From: Pseudomonas cichorii
GTDB taxonomy: Bacteria; Pseudomonadota; Gammaproteobacteria; Pseudomonadales; Pseudomonadaceae
Assembly (NCBI RefSeq): GCF_003700275.1
Contig: NZ_RBRE01000035.1
Location: 112,636 to 176,635 of the forward strand
DNA length: 64,000 nucleotides
Reading direction: 5' to 3'
Both the position numbers and the translations under genes were made by a program. A model generated the notes under the pieces. It had not been told where the DNA came from. It searched no databases and saw only the letters and a list, made by a program, of their open reading frames with translations. Positions 55,234 to 64,000 of this stretch are shown in pieces (the stretch's first letter is position 1; each line of letters opens with the position of its first letter).

Positions 55234-56601
55234 ATGACCACAAGCAGAATCAAGAAAGTTGCTGCCATCCTGGTGCCGGTGTGTGTCGTGGCGGCTGTCG
55301 GTGTCGCCTGGTTCGTGACCCGCACACCCGCCTCGCCTTTCGATGGCGTGGCCAGCCCTCAGACAGCATCCGCGGAGCTGATCCAGCGTGGCGAATACGT
55401 TGCCCGGCTCAGCGACTGCGTGGCGTGCCACAGCACACCGGACAGTGCACCGTTCGCCGGTGGCCTGGAAATGGCGACGCCCATGGGCTCGATCTTTGCC
55501 ACCAACATTACGCCTGACAAGGAAACCGGCATCGGCAAGTATGACTTTGCGCAATTCGACCGGGCATTGCGCCTGGGAGTCGCCCGTGACGGACACCGGC
55601 TTTATCCGGCAATGCCCTACCCGTCCTATGAAAAACTCAGCGAGGACGACATACGTGCGCTCTATGCGTATTTCATGCAGGGCGTAAAGCCGGTCAAACA
55701 GGAAAACAAGCCGGGGGAAATCCCCTGGCCGCTGAACATGCGCTGGCCTTTGGCGTTATGGAATGCGGTTTTCACCGACTCGGGCAGTTATCTCAAGGCT
55801 GAAACCGCCAAGGATCCGTTGTGGCTTCGCGGTGCCTACATCGTGCAGGGTCCCGGGCATTGCGGCAGTTGTCACACCCCGCGCGGCCTGGCGATGAACG
55901 AAAAGGCCCTCGACGAGCGCAGCCCGGCGTTCGTTTCCGGCGCATTGCTCGATGGCTGGTATGCGCCGAGCCTGCGCAATGACCCCAACACCGGGCTGGG
56001 GCGCTGGAGCGAGGAAGACATCGCACGTTTCCTCAAGACCGGCCGCAACCAGCATGCCGTGGTGTTCGGCTCGATGACCGACGTGTTCAACAACTCCACG
56101 CAGTTCATGACCGACGAAGACCTCAAGGCCGTGGCGTATTACCTCAAGTCGCTGCCGGGCGATGCCAGGCGTGACGGCGAACCCTGGCAGTACGACTCAA
56201 CTGCCAATGGCGCCCTGACGGTCAGCGAGCAGTTGAAGGTTCCGGGGGCGCGCACCTACATGGCCAAATGCAGCTCCTGCCATGCTCCGGACGGACGTGG
56301 TCAGGGCGAATGGGTTCCGCCTCTGGCCGGAGCCTCGTCTTCTCTGGCAAAGGAACATGCCTCGTCGATCAACGTCACTCTGAACGGCTCGGGCCGCATC
56401 GTTGCCAATGGCGTACCGGATGCCTATCGCATGCCGCCATTTCGCAATCAGCTCTCCGATCAGGAAACCGCAGACGTGCTGACCTTTATCCGCAGCTCAT
56501 GGGGTAACAAGGGCGGCCCGGTCAGCGTCAAGGATGTGCAGGACCTGCGTGAGCGGACCAACCCGGCCAGCAGCAATGTGATCATTCTGCAGATGCGTTG
56601 A
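55234..56601 (+). CDS. Tri-heme cytochrome c subunit of the molybdenum hydroxylase
   Basis: 455 aa with an N-terminal membrane anchor (about 8-28) and three CxxCH heme sites: CVACH (about 67), CGSCH (about 211) and CSSCH (about 347). Accepts electrons from the hydroxylase in the periplasm and passes them to the respiratory chain. Seventeen bases after the molybdenum subunit gene. Confidence 0.93.
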   Translation: MTTSRIKKVAAILVPVCVVAAVGVAWFVTRTPASPFDGVASPQTASAELIQRGEYVARLSDCVACHSTPDSAPFAGGLEMATPMGSIFATNITPDKETGIGKYDFAQFDRALRLGVARDGHRLYPAMPYPSYEKLSEDDIRALYAYFMQGVKPVKQENKPGEIPWPLNMRWPLALWNAVFTDSGSYLKAETAKDPLWLRGAYIVQGPGHCGSCHTPRGLAMNEKALDERSPAFVSGALLDGWYAPSLRNDPNTGLGRWSEEDIARFLKTGRNQHAVVFGSMTDVFNNSTQFMTDEDLKAVAYYLKSLPGDARRDGEPWQYDSTANGALTVSEQLKVPGARTYMAKCSSCHAPDGRGQGEWVPPLAGASSSLAKEHASSINVTLNGSGRIVANGVPDAYRMPPFRNQLSDQETADVLTFIRSSWGNKGGPVSVKDVQDLRERTNPASSNVIILQMR

Positions 56602-56629
56602 AACGGATGTCCGGGGCGTGCACAGCACA

Positions 56630-56962
56630 TCAGGCTGTGTACGCCCGCAACGAATCGATGGGCACATGAAGCGCCTTGCTCGCGGCAAATGCTTCCAGCA
56701 GATAATCCACCACTACCCGCACACGCGGTGCAATCAGGGCGCGGTGCGGGTACTGGATCACCATTTCATAGAGCGCGGGGCGATGTTGTCGATACATGAC
56801 AATTTTGAGTCTGCCAGCCACCAGATCATCCCAGGCCAGATGCACGGCGACCTGCGCGATACCAATGCCATTGCGGGCTGCATCGACCAGTGCCTGCGGT
56901 GCAGACATGCTGCTCTCCAGTTTCCCTGCTGTATGGCGGTCGCATGGTCTGCGAACTATCAA
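56630..56962 (-). pseudogene. C-terminal remnant of a LysR regulator
   Basis: Only the last third of a LysR effector domain is readable: SAPQALVDAARNGIGIAQVAVHLAWDDLVAGRLKIVM, then AAPRVRVVVDYLLEAF-like end. No HTH is found upstream in any frame before the CMD remnant. Once probably controlled a neighbouring + strand operon now decayed. Confidence 0.75.
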
Positions 56963-57012
56963 CTTTTAGTTAATAGCCAATCAACCAATACCATACTTTC
57001 GGTTGAGCCTGA

Positions 57013-57180
57013 TGCACAGCATCATTGCCAACCTGTCTGGCAGTTGCATTGGTGAACGCCGTACCCCGGAGGAAATCAGCGAGTAACTGGCCCATGCGGC
57101 CTTTTACAGCGGATGGGGAAATGCAATCCAGGCGGCCGGTGTCGTGAGTCATTTTCATGAGAAAAGGCCATCCGCTGATC
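57013..57180 (+). pseudogene. Carboxymuconolactone-decarboxylase family remnant
   Basis: Frame from about 57021 reads IIANLSGSCIGERRTPEEISE, then TAA at 57084, then LAHAAFYSGWGNAIQAAGVV and SHFHEKRPSAD. This is the C-terminal CMD signature (EEISEVLTHLAFYAGWPNAMSA pattern) with an in-frame stop. The N-terminal half is missing. Confidence 0.75.
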
Positions 57181-57197
57181 AATACAAGGGATCGACC

Positions 57198-57587
57198 ATG
57201 AAACTTCGCCATTTGTTTTCCACCTGCACAACGACACTCTGCCTGCTTGCATCGAGCCTGGTTGCGGCACAGCAATTCCCCCCTTCGGTGGTGGTGCGTG
57301 TGGCTCAGCTTGAGATTGATCCGCAGCAGTTGGAGCGCTACTCGCAGATCGTCAAGGAAGAGATGGAAATCTCTGCACGGGACGAACCGGGCGTGATCGC
57401 CATTTACTCGGTGGCCGAGAAAGACCAGCCCAACAAACTCCACTTCTTTGAAATCTATGCCAGCGAGCAAGCCTATCTGTCACATATCGCCTCTGCGCAT
57501 TTCAAACGCTACGTAGAGGAAACCCGCTCGATGATTCGCTCGCGCAAGTTGATCGAGACGACACCGGTGCAATTGAGCTCGAAGTGA
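57198..57587 (+). CDS. Exported antibiotic-biosynthesis-monooxygenase-like protein
   Basis: 129 aa from the ATG at 57198; the frame further upstream is the CMD remnant. Signal peptide to about residue 23 (SLVAA). The ABM fold is shown by VVVRVAQLEIDPQQLERYSQIVKEEMEISARDEPGVIAIYSVAEKDQPNKLHFFEIYAS. Family members act on quinols or small aromatics without cofactor. Linked to a DUF1330 gene 27 bases away. Confidence 0.78.
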   Translation: MKLRHLFSTCTTTLCLLASSLVAAQQFPPSVVVRVAQLEIDPQQLERYSQIVKEEMEISARDEPGVIAIYSVAEKDQPNKLHFFEIYASEQAYLSHIASAHFKRYVEETRSMIRSRKLIETTPVQLSSK

Positions 57588-57614
57588 CAGGCTCTGCCAG
57601 CCATGGAGAACATC

Positions 57615-57995
57615 ATGAATAGATTTGCCTGTCTGCTCATGGCCGTGACTGGCCTTGCAATGAATATGGCTTGCGCACAGACACCTGCGCCGCCATTGGC
57701 GTACTACGTCGCCGAGTTCGAGCCCGTCACGCCAGGCGCCATCAAACCCTATAGCGAACGGGTTGAAAGCACTTTCAAGCCATATGGCGGGCGCTTTATC
57801 GTGCGTGGCGGCGAAGTCGAGGGGCTGGAAGGTGAGCAGCCCATGGGCCGATTGGTCGTCATCGCGTTCGATAGCATTCAACAGGCCAGGGCGTGGTATC
57901 ACTCGGCAGCTTATGAAGAGATCAAACCGATCCGCCATCAGGCCGGAAAATCCAACGTCTACATCGTCCAGGGAGTGCAACCGCCCGCTCCCTGA
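57615..57995 (+). CDS. Exported DUF1330 protein
   Basis: 126 aa from the ATG at 57615 (GGAG six bases upstream). Signal peptide to about residue 22 (NMACAQ). DUF1330 core: LAYYVAEFEPVTPGAIKPYSERVESTFKPYGGRFIVRGGEVEGLEGEQP...VVIAFDSIQQARAWYHSAAYEEIKPIR. A dimeric ferredoxin-like fold like ABM proteins; function unknown. Confidence 0.82.
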   Translation: MNRFACLLMAVTGLAMNMACAQTPAPPLAYYVAEFEPVTPGAIKPYSERVESTFKPYGGRFIVRGGEVEGLEGEQPMGRLVVIAFDSIQQARAWYHSAAYEEIKPIRHQAGKSNVYIVQGVQPPAP

Positions 57996-58018
57996 TGATG
58001 TCATGTCGTGCAGCTTGG

Positions 58019-58984
58019 TCAGGGATTCTGCGTCAGCGCATCGGCGGCTGGCAGCACGAAGCCGCTGGCGAAGGTCGGTTTGACGTCCAGCGGTTTGGCA
58101 ATCAAACCATGGGCCTGATAGAAGTCGGCGGTTTCCTGCTGTTCGGCGATGGTTTTGCCATCCACGGCCTGCCAGCGCAATTTACGTCGCTCGAATTGCA
58201 GCCGCGCAGCTTCCTGGGGAAAGCCGATGATCTGCGCCAGCGTCCGTGAATAACTGTCGAGGTTCTGGTAAGCCCAGACCTGCGCCTTGGCCAGCCGGGC
58301 CAGATAATCCTGCAACGCTTCGCGACGGGCCGGGTCGGCCAGTGCCTTGTCGGTGGCGGCAAGGAAACTGTTGCCACTGGAGAGCCCGCGACCATTGACC
58401 AGCACCCTGCCCTGACCGCTGAGTTCGGCCAGCGCGGTGTAGGGCTCCCAGGTGGCCCAGGCATCTACCGACCCATTGGCCAGCGCGACCTTGGCATCCA
58501 CCGGGCCAAGGAAACGAAATTCCACATCCTTCTCGCTCAGGCCGGCACTGGCCAGCGCCTTGAGCGCAATGTAATGCCCGATCGAACCGCGCCCCGTCGC
58601 AATGCGCTTGCCTTTCAGATCGGCCGCAGCCAGCAGGGGCGATTTGGGCTCGACCAGGACCGCCGTGCCGTAGGCATCGGATTTGTCCACGGCGATGGCC
58701 TTGACCTGAGCCCCGGAAGCCAGGGCAAACAGCAGCGGCGCATCGCCAATGATTCCGGCATCCACCGCTCCGGCATTCAAGGCTTCGGCCAAAGGAGCGG
58801 CGGCCGGAAATTCCGCCCAGCGAATGTCATAAGGCAGGTCACGCAAGGCGTCGGCGGCCTCCAGCTGCGCGCGCATATTGCCTTTCTGGTCGCCGATACG
58901 CAGTTCGATACGTTGTTCGGCAAGGGCCGGGCCTGCCAGCAGCAAGGCGGCGCCAAGCGCAAGGATTTTTGCAAAGGGTGGCAT
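58019..58984 (-). CDS. Orphan SsuA-type ABC substrate-binding protein
   Basis: 321 aa. Signal peptide to residue 22 (GPALA). The aliphatic-sulfonate/taurine binding fold is shown by IRWAEFPAAAPLAEALNAGAVDAGIIGDAP, LKGKRIATGRGSIGHYIALKAL, LANGSVDAWATWEPY. No permease or ATPase gene adjoins, so it must use a remote transporter. Ligand probably a sulfonate or sulfonate-like anion. Confidence 0.88.
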   Translation of the reverse strand: MPPFAKILALGAALLLAGPALAEQRIELRIGDQKGNMRAQLEAADALRDLPYDIRWAEFPAAAPLAEALNAGAVDAGIIGDAPLLFALASGAQVKAIAVDKSDAYGTAVLVEPKSPLLAAADLKGKRIATGRGSIGHYIALKALASAGLSEKDVEFRFLGPVDAKVALANGSVDAWATWEPYTALAELSGQGRVLVNGRGLSSGNSFLAATDKALADPARREALQDYLARLAKAQVWAYQNLDSYSRTLAQIIGFPQEAARLQFERRKLRWQAVDGKTIAEQQETADFYQAHGLIAKPLDVKPTFASGFVLPAADALTQNP

Positions 58985-59253
58985 CGCGGACGATCTCCAT
59001 GGCTGAACGGCAGCCTGTTGTCAGGTTATGGGCTATCCGTTCCGCCGGTGCGGTCGCGAATGTTCTGGGGAGTGACTGTACCGTCAAGTTAATAATCAGT
59101 GAAATGCATTTTGGTCATATCCTAATATGCGTAATTTTTTAATTAACGCCATTAGCTTAGATCCAAAAAGAATTTTACAGGGCAGAAAACCAAGAATACG
59201 GTCATAAAAAGCCCGGCCGGGCGCCCCTTTCTGTCTTCTGCAATGAGTACCCG

Positions 59254-60198
59254 ATGAGCAACGTCAGCGTGATCGCCAGCCAACTGGATGCCCAGACCAA
59301 CGAATTACTGCGCCAGCAACTACCCGATCATCGGGTCCTGGACCTGACGCCCGAGCAATTCCATGCCGAACGTGCCGATGTGGTGATCCTGCGCCCGGTC
59401 AACGTGCGTGGCCGCCGCGTGGATCAAGCGCCACGCGGCTGGCCATGGTCGTTGCGCTGGGTGCAACTGGTGTCTTCGGGCATCGACTTCTATCCGGACT
59501 GGCTGTTCCAGGGACCACCGGTTACCAGCGGCAAGGGCAGCAATGCCGAACAGGTCGCCGAGTTCGCGTTGGCGGCAGTGTTTTCCGCCGCCAAACGACT
59601 GCCGGATATCTGGGTCAAGGATGACGACTGGAACTTCAGCCAGTTACAGCCGGTGCGTGGCAAGACCCTGGGCATTCTCGGCCTGGGCAGTATCGGGCGC
59701 AGTCTGGCGAACAAGGCGACGGCGCTGGGCATGCGAGTGATTGCCCTGGGGCGACCGGACCAGCCGCTGACCGAGCTGCCACAGGTCGAAGTGGCCGACA
59801 ACCTCCACCACCTGTTCGCCGAATCCGATCATCTGGTGCTGGCCGCACCACTGACCGCCCAGACCCGCGGCCTGATCAATCGTGAAGTGCTGGCAAGTTC
59901 CAGGCCGGGCCTGCACCTGATCAATATTGCCCGTGGCGGGTTACTGGATCAGCAGGCCCTGCTCGAAGCCCTGGAAGCCGGCTGGGTTGGCCGCGCCACA
60001 CTGGATGTGACCGAACCTGAACCGCTACCGGCCGGTCATCCGCTGTACAGCGACCCACGGGTATTCATCTCACCGCACACCTGCGCACTGTCCACCGATG
60101 GCATTCGTGGTTTTGCCGAAGACTTCATCGACAACTTCAACCGCTATCGCCAGGGCCTGGCCCTGAACAATCTGGTAGATCATCAGCGCGGCTACTGA
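59254..60198 (+). CDS. D-2-hydroxyacid dehydrogenase
   Basis: 314 aa. NAD-binding GLGSIGRSL (about 145-153), substrate Arg in NIARGGLLD (about 227-235), catalytic His in SPHTCALS (about 271-278). GhrA/phosphoglycerate-DH-like fold. Reduces 2-oxoacids such as glyoxylate or hydroxypyruvate. Divergent from the SsuA-like gene across an AT-rich 269-base gap with no identifiable regulator site. Confidence 0.9.
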   Translation: MSNVSVIASQLDAQTNELLRQQLPDHRVLDLTPEQFHAERADVVILRPVNVRGRRVDQAPRGWPWSLRWVQLVSSGIDFYPDWLFQGPPVTSGKGSNAEQVAEFALAAVFSAAKRLPDIWVKDDDWNFSQLQPVRGKTLGILGLGSIGRSLANKATALGMRVIALGRPDQPLTELPQVEVADNLHHLFAESDHLVLAAPLTAQTRGLINREVLASSRPGLHLINIARGGLLDQQALLEALEAGWVGRATLDVTEPEPLPAGHPLYSDPRVFISPHTCALSTDGIRGFAEDFIDNFNRYRQGLALNNLVDHQRGY

Positions 60199-60374
60199 GC
60201 CTGGCGCTGCTGGACGGGCCCTTGAGCCCGGCCTAGACCCAAGCGATATCGAAGCCGGCCCCCAAAACCTCATATTCCATAATCGAATCAACACATGAAA
60301 ACAAAGTATTTATAGTTCTATAAAAAAGCTCTTAATCTCCGTCCATGCCCTGCTTCGCCCACAAGGATTTCCTC

Positions 60375-60539
60375 ATGAGCCATTCTGCACAGATCATCGA
60401 CTTCAGCCTGTTTCGCAAACGCCGGCAAGCACAGCAACTGGGCCGTCTGATGTGGGCGATGTATGCGCAGCAGGCGGGTATTGCCCTGCAACCGGGGAAC
60501 GAGGGCCTCGCGTCATCCAAGCCTCCTCGTCAAGCGTAA
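60375..60539 (+). CDS. Small protein, 54 aa
   Basis: ATG at 60375 after AAGGA. MSHSAQIIDFSLFRKRRQAQQLGRL... has a basic amphipathic start and a short hydrophobic MWAMYAQQAGIAL segment. It ends 4 bases before the XRE-cupin gene, so they are co-transcribed. Function unknown. Confidence 0.6.
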   Translation: MSHSAQIIDFSLFRKRRQAQQLGRLMWAMYAQQAGIALQPGNEGLASSKPPRQA

Positions 60540-60543
60540 CGCC

Positions 60544-61188
60544 ATGACCATATCGGATCGTTTCCTGGCAACATCGATTGATCAGCCCCTGAGCCTTGCA
60601 CAAGAGACGGTCACCCACGAAGACGATCTGATCGGCCAGCGCGTTGCCCACAATCTGCAACGCCTGCGCAGCAAACGCCAATTGTCGCTGGATGCCCTGG
60701 CGCGTTTGAGCGGGGTCAGTCGGGCGATGCTGGCGCAGATCGAATCCGGGCGCAGCGTGCCGTCGATCAAGGTGCTGTGCAAGATCGCCAGAGGCGTCAG
60801 GGTTTCGGTGGCGGCATTTCTGGAAAATCGCGAATGCGAGGGCGTAACGCTGATGCCGGCACGCGACAGCAAGCGTCTGGTCAGTGCCAGCGGTGATTTT
60901 GTCAGCCGGGCACTCTACCCGTACGACACATCACGCCATGTGGAATTCTATGAGTTGCGGATCAGCCCGCTGGGAGAGGAACATTCCGCCGAGCATGGGC
61001 CGGGCGTGCAGGAAAACCTGGTAGTTGCGCAGGGTGCGCTGGAGATAAGCGTCAACGAGGAGCGTTTCCTGCTTTCAACCGGGGATTCGATCATGTTCTA
61101 TGCCGACCAGCCCCACCGCTACCGGAACCCGGTAGACAGCGAGGCGGTGGCCTATCTGGTGGTCACCCACCCCGAGCGCCGCGACTGA
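60544..61188 (+). CDS. XRE-cupin transcriptional regulator
   Basis: 214 aa from the ATG at 60544. HTH_3 at about 38-95 (RVAHNLQRLRSKRQLSLDALARLSGVSRAMLAQIESGRSVPSIKVLCKIARGV), cupin at about 140-210 (VQENLVVAQGALEISVNEERFLLSTGDSIMFYADQPHRYRN). Size and layout match small-molecule-responsive repressors. Convergent with the Met-rich protein gene. Confidence 0.9.
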   Translation: MTISDRFLATSIDQPLSLAQETVTHEDDLIGQRVAHNLQRLRSKRQLSLDALARLSGVSRAMLAQIESGRSVPSIKVLCKIARGVRVSVAAFLENRECEGVTLMPARDSKRLVSASGDFVSRALYPYDTSRHVEFYELRISPLGEEHSAEHGPGVQENLVVAQGALEISVNEERFLLSTGDSIMFYADQPHRYRNPVDSEAVAYLVVTHPERRD

Positions 61189-61211
61189 GCTTCGCGGCAC
61201 TGCGCATCATC

Positions 61212-61721
61212 TCAGCAGGTGCAGCACATCATCGGCATGCCATTGCAGCTCATCATCATCGGCATGCTGCAGTCGTTCATCATTTTCATCATCAGCATGC
61301 AGCAGTTGTTCATCATGTCCATGCTCATGCCCGCCATCGGCATCATCTTGCAGGTCATGCCGTCAGCCATCATGGTGCATTCCATCATGCACTTCATCAT
61401 CGGCATGGCCATACCGTTCATTGGCATCGACATACCCATCATCGGCATGCTCATGGACATCGACATGGCCGCTTCGGACATGCACATCATCGACAGGTTG
61501 GCGCACTGCATCATCACCGGCATGCCGCAGTTCATCATCATCTGCATCATTTCGGCGTTATTCTTGAACATCGCCATGTCCATGCCAGCGGCCGGCTTCA
61601 TGGTGCACATCATGCCGTCTTCGACCATGCTGCAAGTCATGGTCGCCATCATCATCGGCATGCCCATCATTGGCATCATCGACATGTTGGCGCTCATCGG
61701 CATCTGCATCGCGTTCATCAT
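61212..61721 (-). CDS. Extremely Met/Cys-rich duplicated protein, probable metal (Cu) binder
   Basis: 169 aa from the ATG at 61721 (AGAGGA seven bases upstream; the next codon is also ATG). I count 70 Met and 15 Cys and no His. The protein is an internal duplication: Cys30, 39, 65, 73, 80 recur at 115, 124, 151, 159, 166, an offset of 85-86. The shared pattern is C-x-M-x2-DGM-x-C-M-x-P-x-AGM, then an MMN-x-C-x-MP block. No signal peptide or membrane helix. Met-x-Met and Cys clusters suit Cu(I) or other soft metals; an oxidant sink repaired by methionine sulfoxide reductases is an alternative. No family recognised. Confidence 0.8.
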   Translation of the reverse strand: MMNAMQMPMSANMSMMPMMGMPMMMATMTCSMVEDGMMCTMKPAAGMDMAMFKNNAEMMQMMMNCGMPVMMQCANLSMMCMSEAAMSMSMSMPMMGMSMPMNGMAMPMMKCMMECTMMADGMTCKMMPMAGMSMDMMNNCCMLMMKMMNDCSMPMMMSCNGMPMMCCTC

Positions 61722-61891
61722 GGTGAAATCCTCTTCATATTCGACGATAGGTGTGGAGCTGATGGGGGCCGATTCTAGACTCCGATGCGGACACGACAAG
61801 ATGCTGGCAAAGCAGCATCAGAAGCTGTCAGAACCAGCGGTTCTGCGCGGATCGTCGGCATATTTGCTGCTTAAACAGATGAAGAACTGCA

Positions 61892-61934
61892 ATTGCAGCC
61901 AATGATTTCTGCATAGCGACAAATTGGCTGCAAT
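61892..61934. repeat. 12-bp inverted repeat upstream of the Met-rich gene
   Basis: ATTGCAGCCAAT (61892-61903) and ATTGGCTGCAAT (61923-61934) are perfect inverted copies with a 19-base spacer, 171 bases from the Met-rich start. Two half-sites for a dimeric regulator or a cruciform are possible. Confidence 0.6.
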
Positions 61935-62018
61935 GGATATCGCCACGGGTTACATGCTCATAACCCAAATGCATATTTGATCTAAAAGCAGCGTAAAAAA
62001 CCTCGCGAAAATCAACGA

Positions 62019-63014
62019 TCACCCATCCAGCAACGTCATGACCTGAGCACTGTAACGTTCCCCCGCCACCGCGCCCTCTGGCGCAAAGATGGCCTCCAGG
62101 CTATTCAGCTCTTCGGTACTCAAGGTAATCGCAGCCGCCGCCACGTTACTTTCCAGGTATTTGCGCTGCTTGGTGCCCGGAATCGGAATAATCTGATTGC
62201 CCTGGGCCAGCACCCAGGCCAGGGCCAGTTGCGAAGCATTGATACCTTTGAGCGCAGCCAGGGTCTTGACCCGATCAACCAGCGCCAGGTTGCGCTTGAA
62301 GTTTTCGCCTTGGAAACGCGGGCTGGTGCGTCGATAATCATCGGCGGCAAAGTCGTGCGGGGAACGTAGTTCGCCTGTCAGGAAACCGCGCCCCAACGGG
62401 CTGTAGGCGACAAAGGCGATACCCAGGCGCTGGCAGGTCTCCAGTACGGCGTTGTGTTCCGGCTCGCGGGACCATAATGAATACTCGCTTTGCACCGCCG
62501 CCAGCGGGTGCACGGCATGAGCCTTTTCGATGGTCGCGGCGCTGGCCTCGGAAATACCGATATGCCGCACCTTGCCGGCCTTGACCAGATCGGCCATGGC
62601 GCCAATCGTTTCTTCGACCGGCACATCGGGATCGATGCGGTGCTGATAGTAGAGATCCAGATAGTCGGTATCCAGACGTCTGAGAGTGCCTTCGATGGAT
62701 TCACGAACATATTCAGGGCGGCCGTTGACGTCCCGGGCATGCGGATCGCTACTGCGCACCAGACCGAACTTGCTCGCCAGATAAATACCTTCACGCTTGC
62801 CCTGCAAGGCACGACCTAACAGCGCTTCGTTGGTGTAGGGGCCATACATGTCCGCCGTATCGAAAAACGTGACTCCCAGCTCAACGGCACGATGCAGCGT
62901 GGCAATGGCTTCCTGTTCGTTGCCACCTGTGGTGTAAAAGTCCGACATGCCCATGCAGCCCAGCCCGATGGCAGAAACCAGCGGACCGTTCTGGCCCAGT
63001 TGACGTGTGATCAT
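62019..63014 (-). CDS. Aldo/keto reductase
   Basis: 331 aa from the ATG at 63014 (GAGGAG eight bases upstream). AKR13-type: [11 protein letters not shown] start, catalytic set Asp-Tyr-Lys-His in [18 protein letters not shown] and YYQHRIDP, and the C-terminal NADPH site [15 protein letters not shown]. Reduces aldehydes and ketones. Divergent from a LysR gene, its likely regulator. Confidence 0.92.
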   Translation of the reverse strand: MITRQLGQNGPLVSAIGLGCMGMSDFYTTGGNEQEAIATLHRAVELGVTFFDTADMYGPYTNEALLGRALQGKREGIYLASKFGLVRSSDPHARDVNGRPEYVRESIEGTLRRLDTDYLDLYYQHRIDPDVPVEETIGAMADLVKAGKVRHIGISEASAATIEKAHAVHPLAAVQSEYSLWSREPEHNAVLETCQRLGIAFVAYSPLGRGFLTGELRSPHDFAADDYRRTSPRFQGENFKRNLALVDRVKTLAALKGINASQLALAWVLAQGNQIIPIPGTKQRKYLESNVAAAAITLSTEELNSLEAIFAPEGAVAGERYSAQVMTLLDG

Positions 63015-63128
63015 GATTTTTCTCCTCGATATGGGAACGACCGAATCAGTGTCTATCAAGGGTTATTCTGGATAAACCGCAGTTTTTTGGTTTAACTATT
63101 CAGAATTCACAAATAATGAGTCAGAGCT

Positions 63129-64000
63129 ATGGACCGCTTACAAGCCATGCAGGTGTTCAGGCGCATTGTGGAATTGGGTGGCTTTGGCAAGGCGGCAGAG
63201 AACCTGAACTTGCCTCGGGCGACGGTCACCCTGCTCATCCAGCAACTCGAAGCACACCTTGGCGTACAGTTGCTGCAGCGCACCACGCGCCAAGTGCGGG
63301 TCACGCTCGACGGTGAGGCTTATTACCAGCGCTGCGGGCAATTGCTGGACGATATCGATGACCTCGAAAGCTCTCTGTCAGTGCAACGCAGCCAACCGCA
63401 CGGCACCTTGAGAGTCGACATGCCGGTCGCTTTCGGCTGCACCTGGATTCTGCCCCGGTTGCCGGATTTCTATCAGCGTTACCCGAACCTGCAACTGGAC
63501 ATCGGCTTTCAAGACCGGCAAGTGCATTTGCAACGCGAAGGTGTCGATTGCGCAATCCGGGCCGGCAGTGTCGTGGATCAGGCACTGGTTGCACGCCCCA
63601 TCGCCAGAATGCTGCAACTGACCTGCGCCAGTCCCGACTACCTTGCCCGGTCCGGAACGCCACAGAACCTTGACGACCTGGCTACCCACCACGCCATCAA
63701 CTTTCCGTCCAGCAACGGCAAACCCTTCCCCTTCGAGTTTGAAGTGGCAGGCCAGTTACGTGAGCTGCAATTGCCTGGCGTACTGAGCGTCAACAGTGCC
63801 GATGCCTACGTGACTGCTTGCGAATCCGGGTTCGGCCTGATTCAGGTGCCCCGCTATCACGTTCAGCGGCAATTGGCCGAAGGGCGTCTGGTTCAGGTAC
63901 TGAGCGATTACCCTGTACCGTCCTGGACGATTTCCGCCGTGTACCCGCCGCACCGGCAGCTATCACCACGGGTGCGGGTGTTCATCGACTGGGTCATCGA
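63129..64000 (+). CDS. LysR-family regulator, cut by the window edge
   Basis: Starts MDRLQAMQVFRRIVELGGFGKAAENLN with a LysR HTH (about 5-62), then a LysR_substrate domain (about 88-285: GTLRVDMPVAFGCTWILPRLPDFYQRYP). At least 290 residues are present, so only the last few are missing. Divergent from the aldo/keto reductase across 114 bases. Confidence 0.92.
   Translation, partial: MDRLQAMQVFRRIVELGGFGKAAENLNLPRATVTLLIQQLEAHLGVQLLQRTTRQVRVTLDGEAYYQRCGQLLDDIDDLESSLSVQRSQPHGTLRVDMPVAFGCTWILPRLPDFYQRYPNLQLDIGFQDRQVHLQREGVDCAIRAGSVVDQALVARPIARMLQLTCASPDYLARSGTPQNLDDLATHHAINFPSSNGKPFPFEFEVAGQLRELQLPGVLSVNSADAYVTACESGFGLIQVPRYHVQRQLAEGRLVQVLSDYPVPSWTISAVYPPHRQLSPRVRVFIDWVI

Noticed and set aside
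61219..61905. 228-aa + strand frame rich in Ile and Met
   Set aside because: It is the antisense of the Met-rich gene: ATG codons read back as CAT/ATC patterns keep the frame open. No ribosome site, and its peculiar composition is explained by the minus-strand protein.

Overview
The window reads as a chromosomal stretch of a fluorescent-type Pseudomonas, most likely in or near the P. syringae/P. viridiflava group. This rests on overall GC content and codon use, two DUF1652 genes, a PuuR/PuuD (PauR/PauD-like) pair, an orphan CJ38-type trehalose synthase, FecI/FecR/TonB-receptor signalling, AcuR/AcuI, ModABC and an FtrA-like regulator. The species call is inference; no rRNA or core phylogenetic marker is present. 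Much of the window is accessory metabolism separated by small housekeeping islands.

Layout. 1-5.2 kb: a tight four-gene + strand operon of unknown function (secreted protein, mono-heme protein, 603-aa protein, beta-propeller). 5.3-16.6 kb: a TonB receptor, a polyamine/GABA-type hydrolase with its regulator, azoreductase, alpha/beta hydrolase, several regulators, trehalose synthase and a frameshifted LysR gene. 17.6-29.8 kb: a ten-gene minus-strand operon-like block. It has every component of the known MetRS-like/cupin route to N-N bonds (N-hydroxylase, MetRS-like activating enzyme, stand-alone cupin, FAD-dependent amine oxidase). To these it adds a SbnA-SbnB fusion for L-2,3-diaminopropionate, a second large flavoprotein, a LysE-type exporter, an Fe-alcohol dehydrogenase and a serine hydrolase. 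This is the best candidate for an undescribed natural-product system. It has no NRPS or PKS, so a small hydrazine- or diazo-type amino-acid antimetabolite is the simplest guess.

Upstream of that block lie a perfect Fur-box palindrome and a structured, terminator-ended non-coding transcript candidate (30.1-30.3 kb), then a RES/Xre toxin-antitoxin pair. 31.3-36.8 kb: acuI/acuR with matching operators, modABC behind a perfect ModE-type palindrome, and topoisomerase IB. 37-42.3 kb: tRNA-Leu(UAA), an HNH nuclease, two DUF1652 proteins, a tiny Cys-rich secreted peptide, SDR/TetR, a lipoprotein and tRNA-Cys. 42.5-47.9 kb: a DUF4432 protein and a complete Fur box - ECF sigma - FecR - ECF promoter - TonB receptor cascade. 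48-52 kb: a fused KdsB-KdsC protein, a FliB-like protein and TrhP (YegQ). 52.3-56.6 kb: a three-subunit periplasmic molybdenum hydroxylase. 56.6-58 kb: a decayed patch with LysR and carboxymuconolactone-decarboxylase remnants. 58-64 kb: an orphan sulfonate-type binding protein, a D-hydroxyacid dehydrogenase, an XRE-cupin regulator, an extraordinary protein with 70 Met and 15 Cys in 169 residues, an aldo/keto reductase and a LysR regulator cut by the window edge.
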